Source: Acidobacteriota bacterium | GTDB taxonomy: Bacteria; Acidobacteriota; Vicinamibacteria; Marinacidobacterales; Marinacidobacteraceae | Length of the DNA: 64,000 nucleotides | Reading direction: 5' to 3' | Assembly: GCA_022822745.1 (NCBI GenBank) | Contig: JAJEAO010000114.1 | Span: 1 to 64,000, forward strand | In this document: in pieces, positions 10,172 to 19,411 of the stretch | Numbering within the stretch: position 1 is the first letter of the stretch | Layout: every line of letters begins with the position of its first letter | Program-made: the position numbers and the translations under genes | The notes under the pieces: generated by a model | What the model was told of the DNA's origin: nothing | The model's input: the letters and a program-made list of their open reading frames with translations, nothing else | The model's database searches: none

Positions 10172-11356
10172 ATGAACGCCGCGACCCGAGCCACCTTCCA
10201 GACCGACCTCGCCTCCATCCGGGAGGCTGGCCTCGAGAAGCGCGAACGCATCATCGTCTCCCCGCAGGGCGCCGAGATCGCGGTGGCGGACCGGCCGGTC
10301 CTCAACTTCTGCGCCAACAACTACCTCGGACTCGGCAACGACCCCCGGGTTCTCGCGGCCGCGCGCCGCGGCCTCGAGGAGCGCGGCTTCGGACTCAGCT
10401 CGGTCCGCTTCATCTGCGGCACCCAGGACATCCACCGCCGGCTCGAGCGCCGCATCAGCGCCTTCCTCGGGACCGGCGACACGATCCTCTACAGCTCCTG
10501 CTTCGACGCGAACGGGGGGCTGTTCGAGACCATCCTCGGTCGCGAGGACGCCATCCTGAGCGACGAGCTGAACCACGCCAGCATCATTGACGGGATCCGG
10601 CTGTGCCGGGCCCGACGGTTCCGCTACGCGAACCGCGATCTGGACGACCTTCGGTCGAAGCTGGAGGAGTGCTCCGATGCGCGGCGGATCCTGATCGCCA
10701 CGGACGGCGTCTTCAGCATGGACGGCACGGTCGCGCCACTGGACCGCATCTGCGACCTGGCCGACGAGTACGGCGCGATGGTCATGGTGGACGACTCCCA
10801 TGCGACCGGATTCGTGGGCGAGACCGGCCGGGGGACGCCGGAGCGGTTCGGGGTCCAGGACCGGGTGGACATCGTGACCTCCACGCTGGGCAAGGCGCTC
10901 GGCGGCGCGGCGGGCGGATTCACTTCGGGACGGGAGGAGATCATCGCGCTGCTCCGTCAGCGCAGCCGGCCCTACCTCTTCTCGAACACGCTCGCCCCCG
11001 CGATCGTCTCCGCCGCGATCGAGGTCCTGTCGCTGCTCTCCTCCACCGACGGGCCGCGCCGGCGTCTTCGGGAGAACACCGCCCGGTTCCGCGCCGGGAT
11101 GCAGTCCGCCGGCTTCTCGGTCGCCGACGGGGAGCACCCCATCGTCCCGGTCATGCTCGGCGACGCCCGGCTCGCGTCGGGGCTCGCCGACGACCTGCTC
11201 GAGCGCGGCATCTATGTCATCGGCTTCAGCTTCCCGGTCGTTCCGCGCGGCAAGGCGCGGATCCGGGTCCAGTTGTCGGCGGCGCACACCGCCGAGCAGG
11301 TGGACCACGCGGTGGCCGCCTTCGCCGAGTGCGGCCGCGCCCGCGGGATCCTCTGA
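10172..11356 (+). CDS. kbl: Glycine C-acetyltransferase (2-amino-3-ketobutyrate CoA ligase)
   Basis: The 394-residue enzyme belongs to the alpha-oxoamine synthase family. [10 protein letters not shown] is the typical N-terminal segment, [16 protein letters not shown] carries the PLP-binding Asp and His, and K241 in [14 protein letters not shown] forms the internal aldimine. With CoA it splits 2-amino-3-oxobutyrate into glycine and acetyl-CoA, the second step of threonine breakdown. The N-terminal sequence and motifs favour Kbl over BioF or HemA. ATG 10172 follows GGAGGAG. Threonine dehydrogenase, its usual partner, is not in the window. Confidence 0.9.
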   Translation: MNAATRATFQTDLASIREAGLEKRERIIVSPQGAEIAVADRPVLNFCANNYLGLGNDPRVLAAARRGLEERGFGLSSVRFICGTQDIHRRLERRISAFLGTGDTILYSSCFDANGGLFETILGREDAILSDELNHASIIDGIRLCRARRFRYANRDLDDLRSKLEECSDARRILIATDGVFSMDGTVAPLDRICDLADEYGAMVMVDDSHATGFVGETGRGTPERFGVQDRVDIVTSTLGKALGGAAGGFTSGREEIIALLRQRSRPYLFSNTLAPAIVSAAIEVLSLLSSTDGPRRRLRENTARFRAGMQSAGFSVADGEHPIVPVMLGDARLASGLADDLLERGIYVIGFSFPVVPRGKARIRVQLSAAHTAEQVDHAVAAFAECGRARGIL

Positions 11357-11365
11357 CCGATGGAA

Positions 11366-11385
11366 CGCCGCTCTCCAGAGCGGCG
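11366..11385. terminator. GC hairpin after kbl, possible terminator
   Basis: A perfect nine-base-pair inverted repeat, CGCCGCTCT-CC-AGAGCGGCG, starts about ten bases past the kbl stop. There is no following T run, so it may act as a Rho-dependent pause or REP-like element. The core GCCGCTCT recurs in the repeat cluster near 36.8-37.0 kb, which hints that both belong to one dispersed repeat family. The remaining bases up to 11501 hold further short GC palindromes and no gene. Confidence 0.45.
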
Positions 11386-11501
11386 CCGAGCGAAGCAAGG
11401 CGGCCGTGGCCTGGTCGCGCCGGCAGGCCGCGCCGGCAGTCGGCGCGCCGGCCGTGGGGTGAGACTTCAGGGCTAGAATCCATGGGACTCGCGAAACCGA
11501 T

Positions 11502-12242
11502 GTGAACAGCCCCTCCCCGGAACACGACGCCGGGACACGGCAGGCGGCCGTCGCGATGCGCGACGTGACCAAGGTGTACGTCATGGGAGAGGTCGAGGTG
11601 CATGCCCTGCGCGGGATCACGCTCGACTTCGAGGACGGTGGGTTCACCGTGCTTCTCGGCCCTTCCGGCAGCGGCAAGTCCACCCTGCTGAACATCCTCG
11701 GAGGCCTCGACACGCCGACCGACGGACGGGTGCTCTACCGCGGGCAGGATCTGACCCGGGCCGACGAGCGGGCCCTCACCCGCTACCGGAGGCGACGCGT
11801 CGGATTCGTGTTCCAGTTCTACAACCTGATCCCTTCCCTGACCGCCCGCGAGAACGTGGAGCTCGTCACCGAGATCAGCGACGACCCGCTGCCGGCGGCC
11901 GAGGCGCTCGACATCGTGGGGCTCTCGAATCGCGCCGACCACTTCCCCTCCCAGATGTCCGGCGGCGAACAGCAGCGCGTCGCCATCGCCCGCGCCATCG
12001 CCAAGCGGCCCGACATCCTGCTGTGCGACGAGCCGACCGGCGCGCTCGACATCAGCACCGGCATCCAGGTGCTCGAAGCCATCGCCCGCGTGAACGTGGA
12101 GTACGGCGCCACGACCGCGGTCATCACCCACAACGCCGCCATTGCGCGGATCGCCGATCGGGTCATCTCGCTCGCCGACGGCCAGATCGCCCGCGAGCGG
12201 TTCAACGCGACCCGCGCCGCCGCCTCCAGCATCGAGTGGTGA
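11502..12242 (+). CDS. ABC exporter ATPase of the LolD/MacB type
   Basis: The 246-residue ATPase has Walker [11 protein letters not shown]-loop [18 protein letters not shown], the signature [14 protein letters not shown], Walker [13 protein letters not shown] and the switch His in VITHNA. The [10 protein letters not shown] wording is typical of LolD/MacB ATPases that drive FtsX-type permeases. The next two genes supply the permease and a periplasmic adaptor, so together they form a MacAB-like exporter. The start is a GTG at 11502. It begins a three-gene unit with a 16-base gap to the permease. Confidence 0.9.
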   Translation: MNSPSPEHDAGTRQAAVAMRDVTKVYVMGEVEVHALRGITLDFEDGGFTVLLGPSGSGKSTLLNILGGLDTPTDGRVLYRGQDLTRADERALTRYRRRRVGFVFQFYNLIPSLTARENVELVTEISDDPLPAAEALDIVGLSNRADHFPSQMSGGEQQRVAIARAIAKRPDILLCDEPTGALDISTGIQVLEAIARVNVEYGATTAVITHNAAIARIADRVISLADGQIARERFNATRAAASSIEW

Positions 12243-12258
12243 ACCCGACGCGAACCCC

Positions 12259-14625
12259 ATGATCCGCGCCCTCGACCGCAAGCTCCTGCGCGACCTGTGG
12301 CGGGTCCGCTCGATGGCGCTGTCCATCTCGGCGGTCGTGGCGGCGGGGATCGCGCTGCTCGTGGCCGCGCTCACCTGCTTCGACTCGCTCGAGACGACCC
12401 GGGACCGCTACTACGCGCGCACCCGGTTCGGAGACGTCTTCGCGACCGCCAAGCGGGTTCCGTGGTGGGTCGCGGCCGACTTCGCCACCCTTCCCGGGGC
12501 CGACCGGGTGGACACCCGGGTCGTGGCCGGCGTGACGCTCGACATCGAGGGGGTCGTCGAGCCGATCAACGGCCGGCTGATTTCGCTGCCCGATTCCGGC
12601 AGACCGCTGCTCAACCAGCCGGAGCTGCAGCGGGGCCGGTGGCCGGACCGGGAGCGCGCCGAGGAAGCGCTCGTCAGCGAGCGGTTCGCCGAGGGCCACG
12701 GTCTCGAGCCGGGAGACGAGATCTTCGCCATCATCAACGGACGACGCCAGCGCCTCGCGATCACCGGGACCGCGCTCTCGCCCGAGTACGTGTACTCGCT
12801 CGGCGGCGGCGACCTGATCCCCGATCCGACCCGCTTCGGAATCCTGTGGCTCACCCGCGAGCACCTCGCCACCGCCTACGACATGGAGGGAGGGTTCAAC
12901 GACATCTCGCTCTCGCTCGCCGAGGATGCCGCGCCCGAGCCCGCGATCGCCGAGCTCGACCGGCTCCTCGAGCCCTGGGGAGGTCTCGGAGCGATCCCCC
13001 GCGCCCAGCAGACCTCCCACTGGTACCTGCAGAACGAGCTGACCGGGCTGCGGGGCATGGCCCTGCTCCTCCCCACGATCTTCCTCGGGATCGCCGCCTT
13101 CCTTCTGAACGTCGTGCTCCGTCGTCTCGTCTCCGTCCAGCGCGAACAGATCGCGATGCTCAAGGCGCTCGGCTACTCCAACCTGCGCCTCGGCGTCCAC
13201 TACATCCAGTGGGCCCTCGCGGTGTCCGTGCTCGGCGGAGCGGTCGGGATCGGGATCGGCGCGCTCCTGAGCGGGGCCATGCTCGACCTCTACATGGACT
13301 ATTTCCGCTTCCCCGAGCTCGTCTCGCGGTGGAGCGGATCCCACATCGCGGGGGCGCTGTTCGCGTGCGGCGCCGCCGCCGCGCTCGGCGCCGCCTCCGC
13401 GGTGCGAAGCGTCGCGCGCCTCCCGCCGGCGGAGGCGATGCGGCCCGCGCCCCCGGACACCTTCCGGGTCTCGATCCTCGAGCGGCTGGGCCTTCGCCGA
13501 TGGCTGAGCCAGCCCGCCCGCATGGTCCTCCGCAACCTCTCCCGAAGGCCGCTGCGCGCGGCGATGTCGGTCGTGGGGATCGCGTTCTCGGTCTCCATCA
13601 TGGTCCTCGCGAGCGCCTCGATCGATTCCTTCGAGGAGCTCATGGAGGTCCAGTTCAACGTGGTCCAGCGCCAGGACGTCACCGTGACGTTCGTGGAGCC
13701 CGAAGGCCGCGCCGCCTTCTTCGAGCTGGCGGCCCTGCCCGGGGTCCTCGAGGTCGAGCCCCAGGCCGGGGTCTCGGCCCGACTCCGAAACGGCAACCGC
13801 TCCCGCCAGGTGGGGATTCAGGGGCTGGTGGAAGGCGCCCGGCTCCAGCGGGTCGTGGGGGCGGACTACCGGCCGGTGCGCCTCGAGCGGGAGGGGCTCG
13901 TCCTGTCGAGAAAGCTCGCGGATGTGCTGGACCTCGAGCCCGGCGACACGGTCCGGGTCGAGGCGCTCCAGGGAACCCGGCCGGAGCGCGACATGGTCGT
14001 GAGCGCCACCGTGGACGACCTGATGGGGGTCTCGGCCTACCTCGACCCGGAAACGCTCCGGCGCTTTCTCGGAGACACCGCGATCGTCGGCGGCGCGGCG
14101 CTCGGGATCGACGCGGCGGAACGGGAGGCGGTCTATGCGGCGCTCAAGGCGATGCCGGTCGTGGCGGGCGTCGCGCTCCAGCACGCCATGCTGGAGAACT
14201 TCGAGACCTTCGTCGCCGAGAACATGAGCAACACGATGGTGATCAACCTCTTCTTCGCGATCGTGATCGCCTTCGGCGTGATCTACAGCACCGCCCGCAT
14301 CTCCCTCTCGGAGCGGAGCCGCGAACTCGCCAGCATGCGGGTCATGGGCTTCACCCGGCGCGAGATCGCGGTCGTGCTGTTCGGAGAGCTCGGAGTCCTG
14401 ACCCTGGCGGCGATCCCGGTGGGGCTCGGGCTCGGCTACGCGATGCTGGCGGGGATGCTCGCCGCCTACGAAACCGAGCTGTTCCGGATGCCGCTCGTCA
14501 CCGATCCGGCCACGTTCGTGTGGGCGGCCATGACGGTCGTACTCGCCATGGGACTCTCGGCGCTCTTCGTCCGCCGGCAGCTCGACGGCCTCGATCTCGT
14601 GGAAGTCCTCAAGACCCGGGAGTAG
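12259..14625 (+). CDS. FtsX-type ABC exporter permease
   Basis: The 788-residue protein contains two FtsX-like membrane modules. A first transmembrane helix near residues 18-42 precedes a large periplasmic domain, then a helix group around 275-400; a second repeat starts with a helix near 435-460, another periplasmic domain, and three final helices from about 660 to 780. Phrases such as REQIAMLKALGYSNLRLG and ELASMRVMGFTRREIA are the cytoplasmic coupling segments that touch the ATPase. This layout is that of mechanotransmitting permeases such as LolC/E or the YbbP group rather than channel-type exporters. The cargo is unknown. Confidence 0.88.
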   Translation: MIRALDRKLLRDLWRVRSMALSISAVVAAGIALLVAALTCFDSLETTRDRYYARTRFGDVFATAKRVPWWVAADFATLPGADRVDTRVVAGVTLDIEGVVEPINGRLISLPDSGRPLLNQPELQRGRWPDRERAEEALVSERFAEGHGLEPGDEIFAIINGRRQRLAITGTALSPEYVYSLGGGDLIPDPTRFGILWLTREHLATAYDMEGGFNDISLSLAEDAAPEPAIAELDRLLEPWGGLGAIPRAQQTSHWYLQNELTGLRGMALLLPTIFLGIAAFLLNVVLRRLVSVQREQIAMLKALGYSNLRLGVHYIQWALAVSVLGGAVGIGIGALLSGAMLDLYMDYFRFPELVSRWSGSHIAGALFACGAAAALGAASAVRSVARLPPAEAMRPAPPDTFRVSILERLGLRRWLSQPARMVLRNLSRRPLRAAMSVVGIAFSVSIMVLASASIDSFEELMEVQFNVVQRQDVTVTFVEPEGRAAFFELAALPGVLEVEPQAGVSARLRNGNRSRQVGIQGLVEGARLQRVVGADYRPVRLEREGLVLSRKLADVLDLEPGDTVRVEALQGTRPERDMVVSATVDDLMGVSAYLDPETLRRFLGDTAIVGGAALGIDAAEREAVYAALKAMPVVAGVALQHAMLENFETFVAENMSNTMVINLFFAIVIAFGVIYSTARISLSERSRELASMRVMGFTRREIAVVLFGELGVLTLAAIPVGLGLGYAMLAGMLAAYETELFRMPLVTDPATFVWAAMTVVLAMGLSALFVRRQLDGLDLVEVLKTRE

Positions 14626-14648
14626 CGCGGGCGCACAAGGAGACGGTC

Positions 14649-15872
14649 ATGACCAGCAAGAGACGCAGGATCCTGGTGTGGGCCGGCGCGGGGCTCGCCG
14701 TCGCGACGCTGATCGTCCTGACTTCCCGCCCCCGCCCCCTGCCGGTGGACATCGCCCCGGTCGCGCGGGGGCCGCTCGTGGTCACCCTCGACGAGGAAGG
14801 ACAGACCCGGGTCCGGGACCGGTTCCTCGTCTCCGCGCCGGTGGCGGGCCGCGTGCTCCGCATCGAGCTCGAGCCCGGGGATCCGGTCCTCGCGGCGGAG
14901 AGTGTCCTCGCCACCTTCCTGCCGGCGGCCCCCATGCCTCTCGACCCGCGCCGCCGGGCCGAGGCGGAGGCCGGAGTCGAGGCGGCGGAAGCCGCCGTCG
15001 GCCAGGCCGAGGCGCTTCGCGAACAGGCCGCCGCGGAGCTCGCCCACGCCCGGACGACGGTGGACCGGATGGACCGGCTGGCGGCGGACGGCGTGGTCGC
15101 GGCGGATCGCCTGGACGCAGCCCGGCTCGCGGTCGGCACCCGGCAGGAGGCGCTCGAGGCGGCCGAGTTCGCCGCGCGCGACGCCCGCGGCCGGCTCGCG
15201 GGGGCGCGGGCCCAGCTCCTGCGGCTCGATCCGCGGCGGATCGCCGGAACCGCCGGCGGCCCCGACGCGATCCCCATCCATTCCCCGGTGGACGGCGTCG
15301 TCCTGCGGCGCCTCCGCGAGAGCGAGGCCGTGGTGCGCGCCGGCGAGCCTCTCCTCGAGGTCGGCGATCTCCGCGAGCTCGAGATCGTGAGCGACTACCT
15401 CTCGACCGACGCGGTGCGGATGCGAGCCGGGCAGCGCGTCCTCGTGGATCGGTGGGGCGGCGAGGGCTCGCTCTCGGGGTGGGTCACGCGGGTGGAGCCT
15501 TCCGGATTCACGAAGATCTCGGCGCTGGGGGTGGAGGAGCAGCGCGTGAACGTCGTCATGGAGCTCGAAGACCCGGTGGAGGCGCGGGGCGCGCTCGGCG
15601 ACGGCTACCGGGTCGAGACCCGGGTCGTGATCTGGGAGTCGGGTGACGAGGTGAAGGTTCCGGTCGGGGCTCTCTTCCGCCGGGGCGAGGGCTGGTCCGT
15701 GTTCGTCGCGCTCGAAGGCGTCGCCGCCGAGCGATCCGTGGAGATCGGCGAGCGGAACCGCGAGGAGGCGCAGGTTCTCGGCGGCCTCGAGCCGGACGAG
15801 GAGGTCGTCCTCTATCCGGGGGACAGCGTGGGAGACGGCGTCCCGGTCACTTCGGCGGCCGGGGCGTCCTGA
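14649..15872 (+). CDS. Periplasmic adaptor (HlyD/MacA family)
   Basis: The 407-residue protein has an N-terminal signal-anchor (ILVWAGAGLAVATLIVL), a lipoyl-like half-motif SAPVAGRVLRIELEPGDPV, an Ala/Glu-rich alpha-helical hairpin (about 95-190), the second lipoyl half IHSPVDGVVLRRL, and a beta-barrel/membrane-proximal region to the end. Such adaptors bridge an inner-membrane exporter to an outer-membrane channel or lipid acceptor. ATG 14649 follows AAGGAGA at seven bases. It is the third gene of the exporter unit. No TolC-like channel is encoded nearby. Confidence 0.88.
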   Translation: MTSKRRRILVWAGAGLAVATLIVLTSRPRPLPVDIAPVARGPLVVTLDEEGQTRVRDRFLVSAPVAGRVLRIELEPGDPVLAAESVLATFLPAAPMPLDPRRRAEAEAGVEAAEAAVGQAEALREQAAAELAHARTTVDRMDRLAADGVVAADRLDAARLAVGTRQEALEAAEFAARDARGRLAGARAQLLRLDPRRIAGTAGGPDAIPIHSPVDGVVLRRLRESEAVVRAGEPLLEVGDLRELEIVSDYLSTDAVRMRAGQRVLVDRWGGEGSLSGWVTRVEPSGFTKISALGVEEQRVNVVMELEDPVEARGALGDGYRVETRVVIWESGDEVKVPVGALFRRGEGWSVFVALEGVAAERSVEIGERNREEAQVLGGLEPDEEVVLYPGDSVGDGVPVTSAAGAS

Positions 15873-15875
15873 GCC

Positions 15876-17114
15876 GTGAGTCCTCGCCGGGAGTTTCGGG
15901 AGGCGCTGCGGCAGGAGGGGTTCCGGCGGGGATTCAGCGCGGTCGGATTCGCCCCGCCGCGGCTGCCGCTCGCGGGCGCCCGGTTCCGCGAGTGGCTCGC
16001 AGCCGGACGCCACGGCGAGATGGGCTGGCTCGACCGGCTCCCCGAGCGGCGTTCGGGAGAGGATCCGGAGACGGCGGCGGACCGCACCGTGGTGGCGTGC
16101 GCGCTGAACTACTACGCCGGAGAACCGGCCCGCGCGCCGGAGGGAGGCGGCGTGGTCTCGCAGTACGCGCGTGGCGAGGACTACCACCGGGTGCTCGACC
16201 GGAAGCTCCGCGCGCTCGCCCGCTGGACCGAGAGAGCGGCGGTCCCGGCCGGTCTCCTCGCGCCGCGGAAGCCCGGCGCGCGTCGGCGCATCCCGGTCCT
16301 GGTGGACCACGGCCCGCTGCTCGAGAAGGCCTACGCCGAGCGCGCCGGCCTCGGCTGGACCGGGAAGCACTCGAACCTGGTCGCGACCCGCGGCAGCTCC
16401 TGGTTCTTCCTCGGGGAACTGATCCTGCCGTTCGCGCTGCCGCCCGACGAGGCGCACCCGGATCGCTGCGGGAGCTGCAGCCGCTGCATCACCGCCTGCC
16501 CGACGGACGCCATCGTGGCGCCCTATGTCGTGGACAGCCGGCGCTGCATCTCCTATCTCACGATCGAACTCCGCGGGCCCATCCCGGTCCGGTTCCGGGA
16601 GGCCATCGGGGACCGGATCTTCGGCTGCGACGACTGCCAGGACGTCTGCCCGTGGAACCGCTTCGCCGCGAAGGCGGACGAACCGGATCTCGCCGCCTCA
16701 CCGGACGGACTCCACGGCGAGACCCTCGCCCGTCTCCTGTCCCTGACGCCCGCCGAGTTCCGGGAGCGCACCCGTCGAAGCGCGCTGCGGCGGGCCGGCT
16801 ACGCCGGCTTCCTGCGGAATGTCGCGGTGGCGCTCGGAAACACCGGAGGACCGGGCGCGTTCGCGGCGCTCGTCCGGGCGCTCGATCACGAGGAGCCCCT
16901 CGTCCGGGGCCACGCCGCGTGGGCGCTGGCCCGGGTGGATCCGGTTCGCGCCCGCGGACCGCTCGTCGAGCGTCTCGGCGTCGAACGCGATCCGGGAGCT
17001 CGCCGGGAGCTCGCGGCCGCCCTGCCGGGGACCATCCCCGCGCGGCCCGCTTCGGCGAAGCCGCGATCGAGTGGACTCGCGGGAGTGACCCAGGGGGTAC
17101 GTCATGAGTCCTGA
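15876..17114 (+). CDS. queG: Epoxyqueuosine reductase
   Basis: The 412-residue cytoplasmic enzyme performs the last step of queuosine synthesis, reducing epoxyqueuosine in tRNA with cobalamin and two [4Fe-4S] clusters. The cluster motifs CGSCSRCITACP and CDDCQDVCPW are intact, the N-terminal DUF1730-like domain includes GEMGWLDRLPERR, and HEAT-like repeats (ALDHEEPLVRGHAAWALARVD) follow, as in the longer QueG forms. The start is GTG 15876, three bases beyond the adaptor stop, so it may be cotranscribed with the exporter. Its last 11 bases overlap the next small gene. Confidence 0.93.
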   Translation: MSPRREFREALRQEGFRRGFSAVGFAPPRLPLAGARFREWLAAGRHGEMGWLDRLPERRSGEDPETAADRTVVACALNYYAGEPARAPEGGGVVSQYARGEDYHRVLDRKLRALARWTERAAVPAGLLAPRKPGARRRIPVLVDHGPLLEKAYAERAGLGWTGKHSNLVATRGSSWFFLGELILPFALPPDEAHPDRCGSCSRCITACPTDAIVAPYVVDSRRCISYLTIELRGPIPVRFREAIGDRIFGCDDCQDVCPWNRFAAKADEPDLAASPDGLHGETLARLLSLTPAEFRERTRRSALRRAGYAGFLRNVAVALGNTGGPGAFAALVRALDHEEPLVRGHAAWALARVDPVRARGPLVERLGVERDPGARRELAAALPGTIPARPASAKPRSSGLAGVTQGVRHES

Positions 17115-17268
17115 ACGGATCGCCACCGTCCTCACCGGAGTCGGCGTGCCCGTGGGAGTCTGGAGAATGCTCGAAGGGCTCCGTCGTGACCTGACCGCCC
17201 AGATCGCAGCAGTCAACGTGCGGATCGACAGCGTCCTCCTCGGGGACCGGGGTCGCGGCGGGAACTGA
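17104..17268 (+). CDS. 54-residue small protein overlapping queG
   Basis: ATG 17104 lies inside the end of queG in another frame and is preceded by GGGGG at six bases. The product runs MSPERIATVLTGVG, then a short hydrophobic stretch ending VPVGVW, then an amphipathic helix (MLEGLRRDLTAQIAAVNVRI), and ends with a polar tail. It could be a one-helix membrane-associated peptide with a coiled-coil segment, loosely like small holin-accessory or anchor proteins. The alternation of hydrophobic and charged residues looks selected. No family is recognised and existence as a gene rests on the start signal and overlap. Confidence 0.5.
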   Translation: MSPERIATVLTGVGVPVGVWRMLEGLRRDLTAQIAAVNVRIDSVLLGDRGRGGN

Positions 17269-17277
17269 GCCCTCCCC

Positions 17278-19383
17278 TCAGCCGCCGAGGTGGCGGCTCA
17301 GGAAGTCGGCGCTCCGGCGGAACACCTCCAGCCAGTTCTCGTGGCGGAGGAAGCCGTGGACCTCGTCGGGGAACACGAGCAGTTCGTGCTCGACGCCGAG
17401 TTCCCGCAGCTTCTCCACGAGTTCGACGGTCTCGTCGAACGGCACGTTCCGGTCGTCGTCGCCGTGGATGAGGAGCACCGGGGAGCGCCAGCCATCCACG
17501 CTCGAGAGCGGGGACGACTCGAACGCGAGCCGCTGCTGCTCGGGATGGTTCTCGGGCTCGTAGCTGGGGATGAAGCCGGTGATCGTCCGGTTCCAGTCGT
17601 GGACGCCGTGGATGTCCACGCCGGCGGCGAACAGATCGGAAGCCCGTGACAGCCCCATCGCGGTCAGATACCCCCCGTAGGAGCCGCCCCACAGCCCGAC
17701 CCGCTCCGGGTCCACGCCGGGCAGATCGGCCAGGAAGCGCCCGGCGCCGAGGACATCCTGATGCTCCGCGCCGCCGCTCGCGCCGTAGTTCAGCGCCTCG
17801 CGGAATTCCATGCCGTAGCCGGTGCCGCTGCGGTAGTTCACCGAGAGCACGGTGTACCCGAGACCCGCCAGGTACTGGTGGAAGGCGTAGCAGTTCGAGT
17901 AGTACCCCATGTAGTGCCACCCCAGCAGCATCTGCCGCCGCGAGCCCCCGTGGAGGAACAGCACCCCCGGCCCGGGAGAATCGGACCCACCCGCCGGTCG
18001 GAACAACTGCCCCGGGATCTCCATGCCGTCGGCCGCGTGGAAGACGACCGCCTCGGGTTCCACCATGTGGGCGAGCGGGTAGTCGGCCGGGAAGGCGTCG
18101 GGCGCGAGCGGCCGGGGGGCCGCGCCGGCGAGCCCGACCATGGGCTGGAGCGGCCGGCGGCCATCGCCTCCGAGCCAGGCCGCCCCTCCGGCCACCGCGA
18201 CCGGCAACGTCTCGATCCCCTGCCCCGAAGTGACCGCCTCGGCCGCCCGGCCCGGCGTCAGCCGCCACAGGTGCCGCCGGTGCGCGTCGTCCTGGTTCGT
18301 GGCGACGAGGAGTCCGCCCTCGCCGTCCGGGACGGCGTACTCGACCTCGAACCGCCCCGAGCCGCCGAGCAGCGCCGGATCTCCGCCGCCGGCGTCCACC
18401 GCGTAGAAGTGGCGGTAGCCGGTCTTCTCCCACGGGAACAGGATCTGCCCCGCGTCGGTCCAGAAAAGCTGGTCCGGCGACGCGGTCCCGGAGAAGACGC
18501 TCCCGACCCCGGGGTCCGCCCGAAACACTTCGCGGGAGTCGCCGGGCCGACCATCCGCACCGAGTTCGACCACCCGGATGCTCCACGGATGGCCCAGACG
18601 CCGGGGCACGAACAGGTAGGGCTCGAGGACCGGCGGCTGCCGCACGAAGGCGACGGCGGAGCCGTCGGGGGCGAAGACCGGGGAGCCGTCGCGGTCCACC
18701 GCCGGATCGAGGTAGTGGACACTTCGCGCCGCGAAGTCGTACACCCCCACGAACGAGTGCGCTCCCCGCGAGGAGACGAAGGCGAGCCGGGAGCCGTCGG
18801 GCGAGAGCCGCAGGTTCGAGAACGAACCGCGACCGTGGATCCGCTGTTCGACCTCGGCATCGGGTTCGAGTCCGATCCGGTGGACCCGTCCCCGCCGCAG
18901 GAACAGCAGCGCGCTTCCGTCGGGGACGAAGAGCGGCGCCGAAGCGGAGTCGGTGAGCCGCCGGGGCTCGCCGTCCCCCTCGATGACCCACAGCGCCCGC
19001 TCCACGCCCGCCGGGTCGCTCGTGGGATTGGGCAGCTCGCCGGCGCGGTTCGGGCCATCGCCCCGGATGAACGCCAGCTTGCGGCCGTCGCGCGAGAACG
19101 CGAGGGCGCTGATCGTGGTCCCGTGGTCCCCCTCGAAGGAGGTCAGACGGCGACCGGTGAAGTCGGGCGCATCGGCGGCCCAGACGTTTCGGGCGCCCCG
19201 CTCGTCGAAGACCCACGCCACCCGGCTTCCGTCAGGCGCGGCGGTGAGCGAGGCAGGAAAGGGCGCCGACAGCGCCTGCTCCAGCGTGAACGGCGCTTCG
19301 GCGGCCACCGCGCCTCCGGCGGCGGCGACGAGGACCGCGAGGACGGGGGCGGCGAGCCGGGCCAGTGTCGAGGCGTGGGACAT
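17278..19383 (-). CDS. Exported S9-family serine peptidase (prolyl oligopeptidase/dipeptidyl-peptidase type)
   Basis: The 701-residue protein has a signal peptide (LARLAAPVLAVLVAAAGGAVAA), a WD40/PD40-like beta-propeller (about 40-430) with blade motifs such as LTAAPDGSRVAWV and LSPDGSRLAFVSSRG, and a C-terminal alpha/beta hydrolase. The catalytic triad is S568 in GGSYGGY, D644 in HGDDDRNVP and H676 in DEVHGF. Such enzymes release dipeptides or cleave short peptides in the periplasm. ATG 19383 is preceded by AAGGAGG. It lies 28 bases downstream of the P450 stop on the same strand and may share its transcript. Confidence 0.93.
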   Translation of the reverse strand: MSHASTLARLAAPVLAVLVAAAGGAVAAEAPFTLEQALSAPFPASLTAAPDGSRVAWVFDERGARNVWAADAPDFTGRRLTSFEGDHGTTISALAFSRDGRKLAFIRGDGPNRAGELPNPTSDPAGVERALWVIEGDGEPRRLTDSASAPLFVPDGSALLFLRRGRVHRIGLEPDAEVEQRIHGRGSFSNLRLSPDGSRLAFVSSRGAHSFVGVYDFAARSVHYLDPAVDRDGSPVFAPDGSAVAFVRQPPVLEPYLFVPRRLGHPWSIRVVELGADGRPGDSREVFRADPGVGSVFSGTASPDQLFWTDAGQILFPWEKTGYRHFYAVDAGGGDPALLGGSGRFEVEYAVPDGEGGLLVATNQDDAHRRHLWRLTPGRAAEAVTSGQGIETLPVAVAGGAAWLGGDGRRPLQPMVGLAGAAPRPLAPDAFPADYPLAHMVEPEAVVFHAADGMEIPGQLFRPAGGSDSPGPGVLFLHGGSRRQMLLGWHYMGYYSNCYAFHQYLAGLGYTVLSVNYRSGTGYGMEFREALNYGASGGAEHQDVLGAGRFLADLPGVDPERVGLWGGSYGGYLTAMGLSRASDLFAAGVDIHGVHDWNRTITGFIPSYEPENHPEQQRLAFESSPLSSVDGWRSPVLLIHGDDDRNVPFDETVELVEKLRELGVEHELLVFPDEVHGFLRHENWLEVFRRSADFLSRHLGG

Positions 19384-19411
19384 GGGGACCTCCTTCGGGG
19401 CGAGGACAGGG

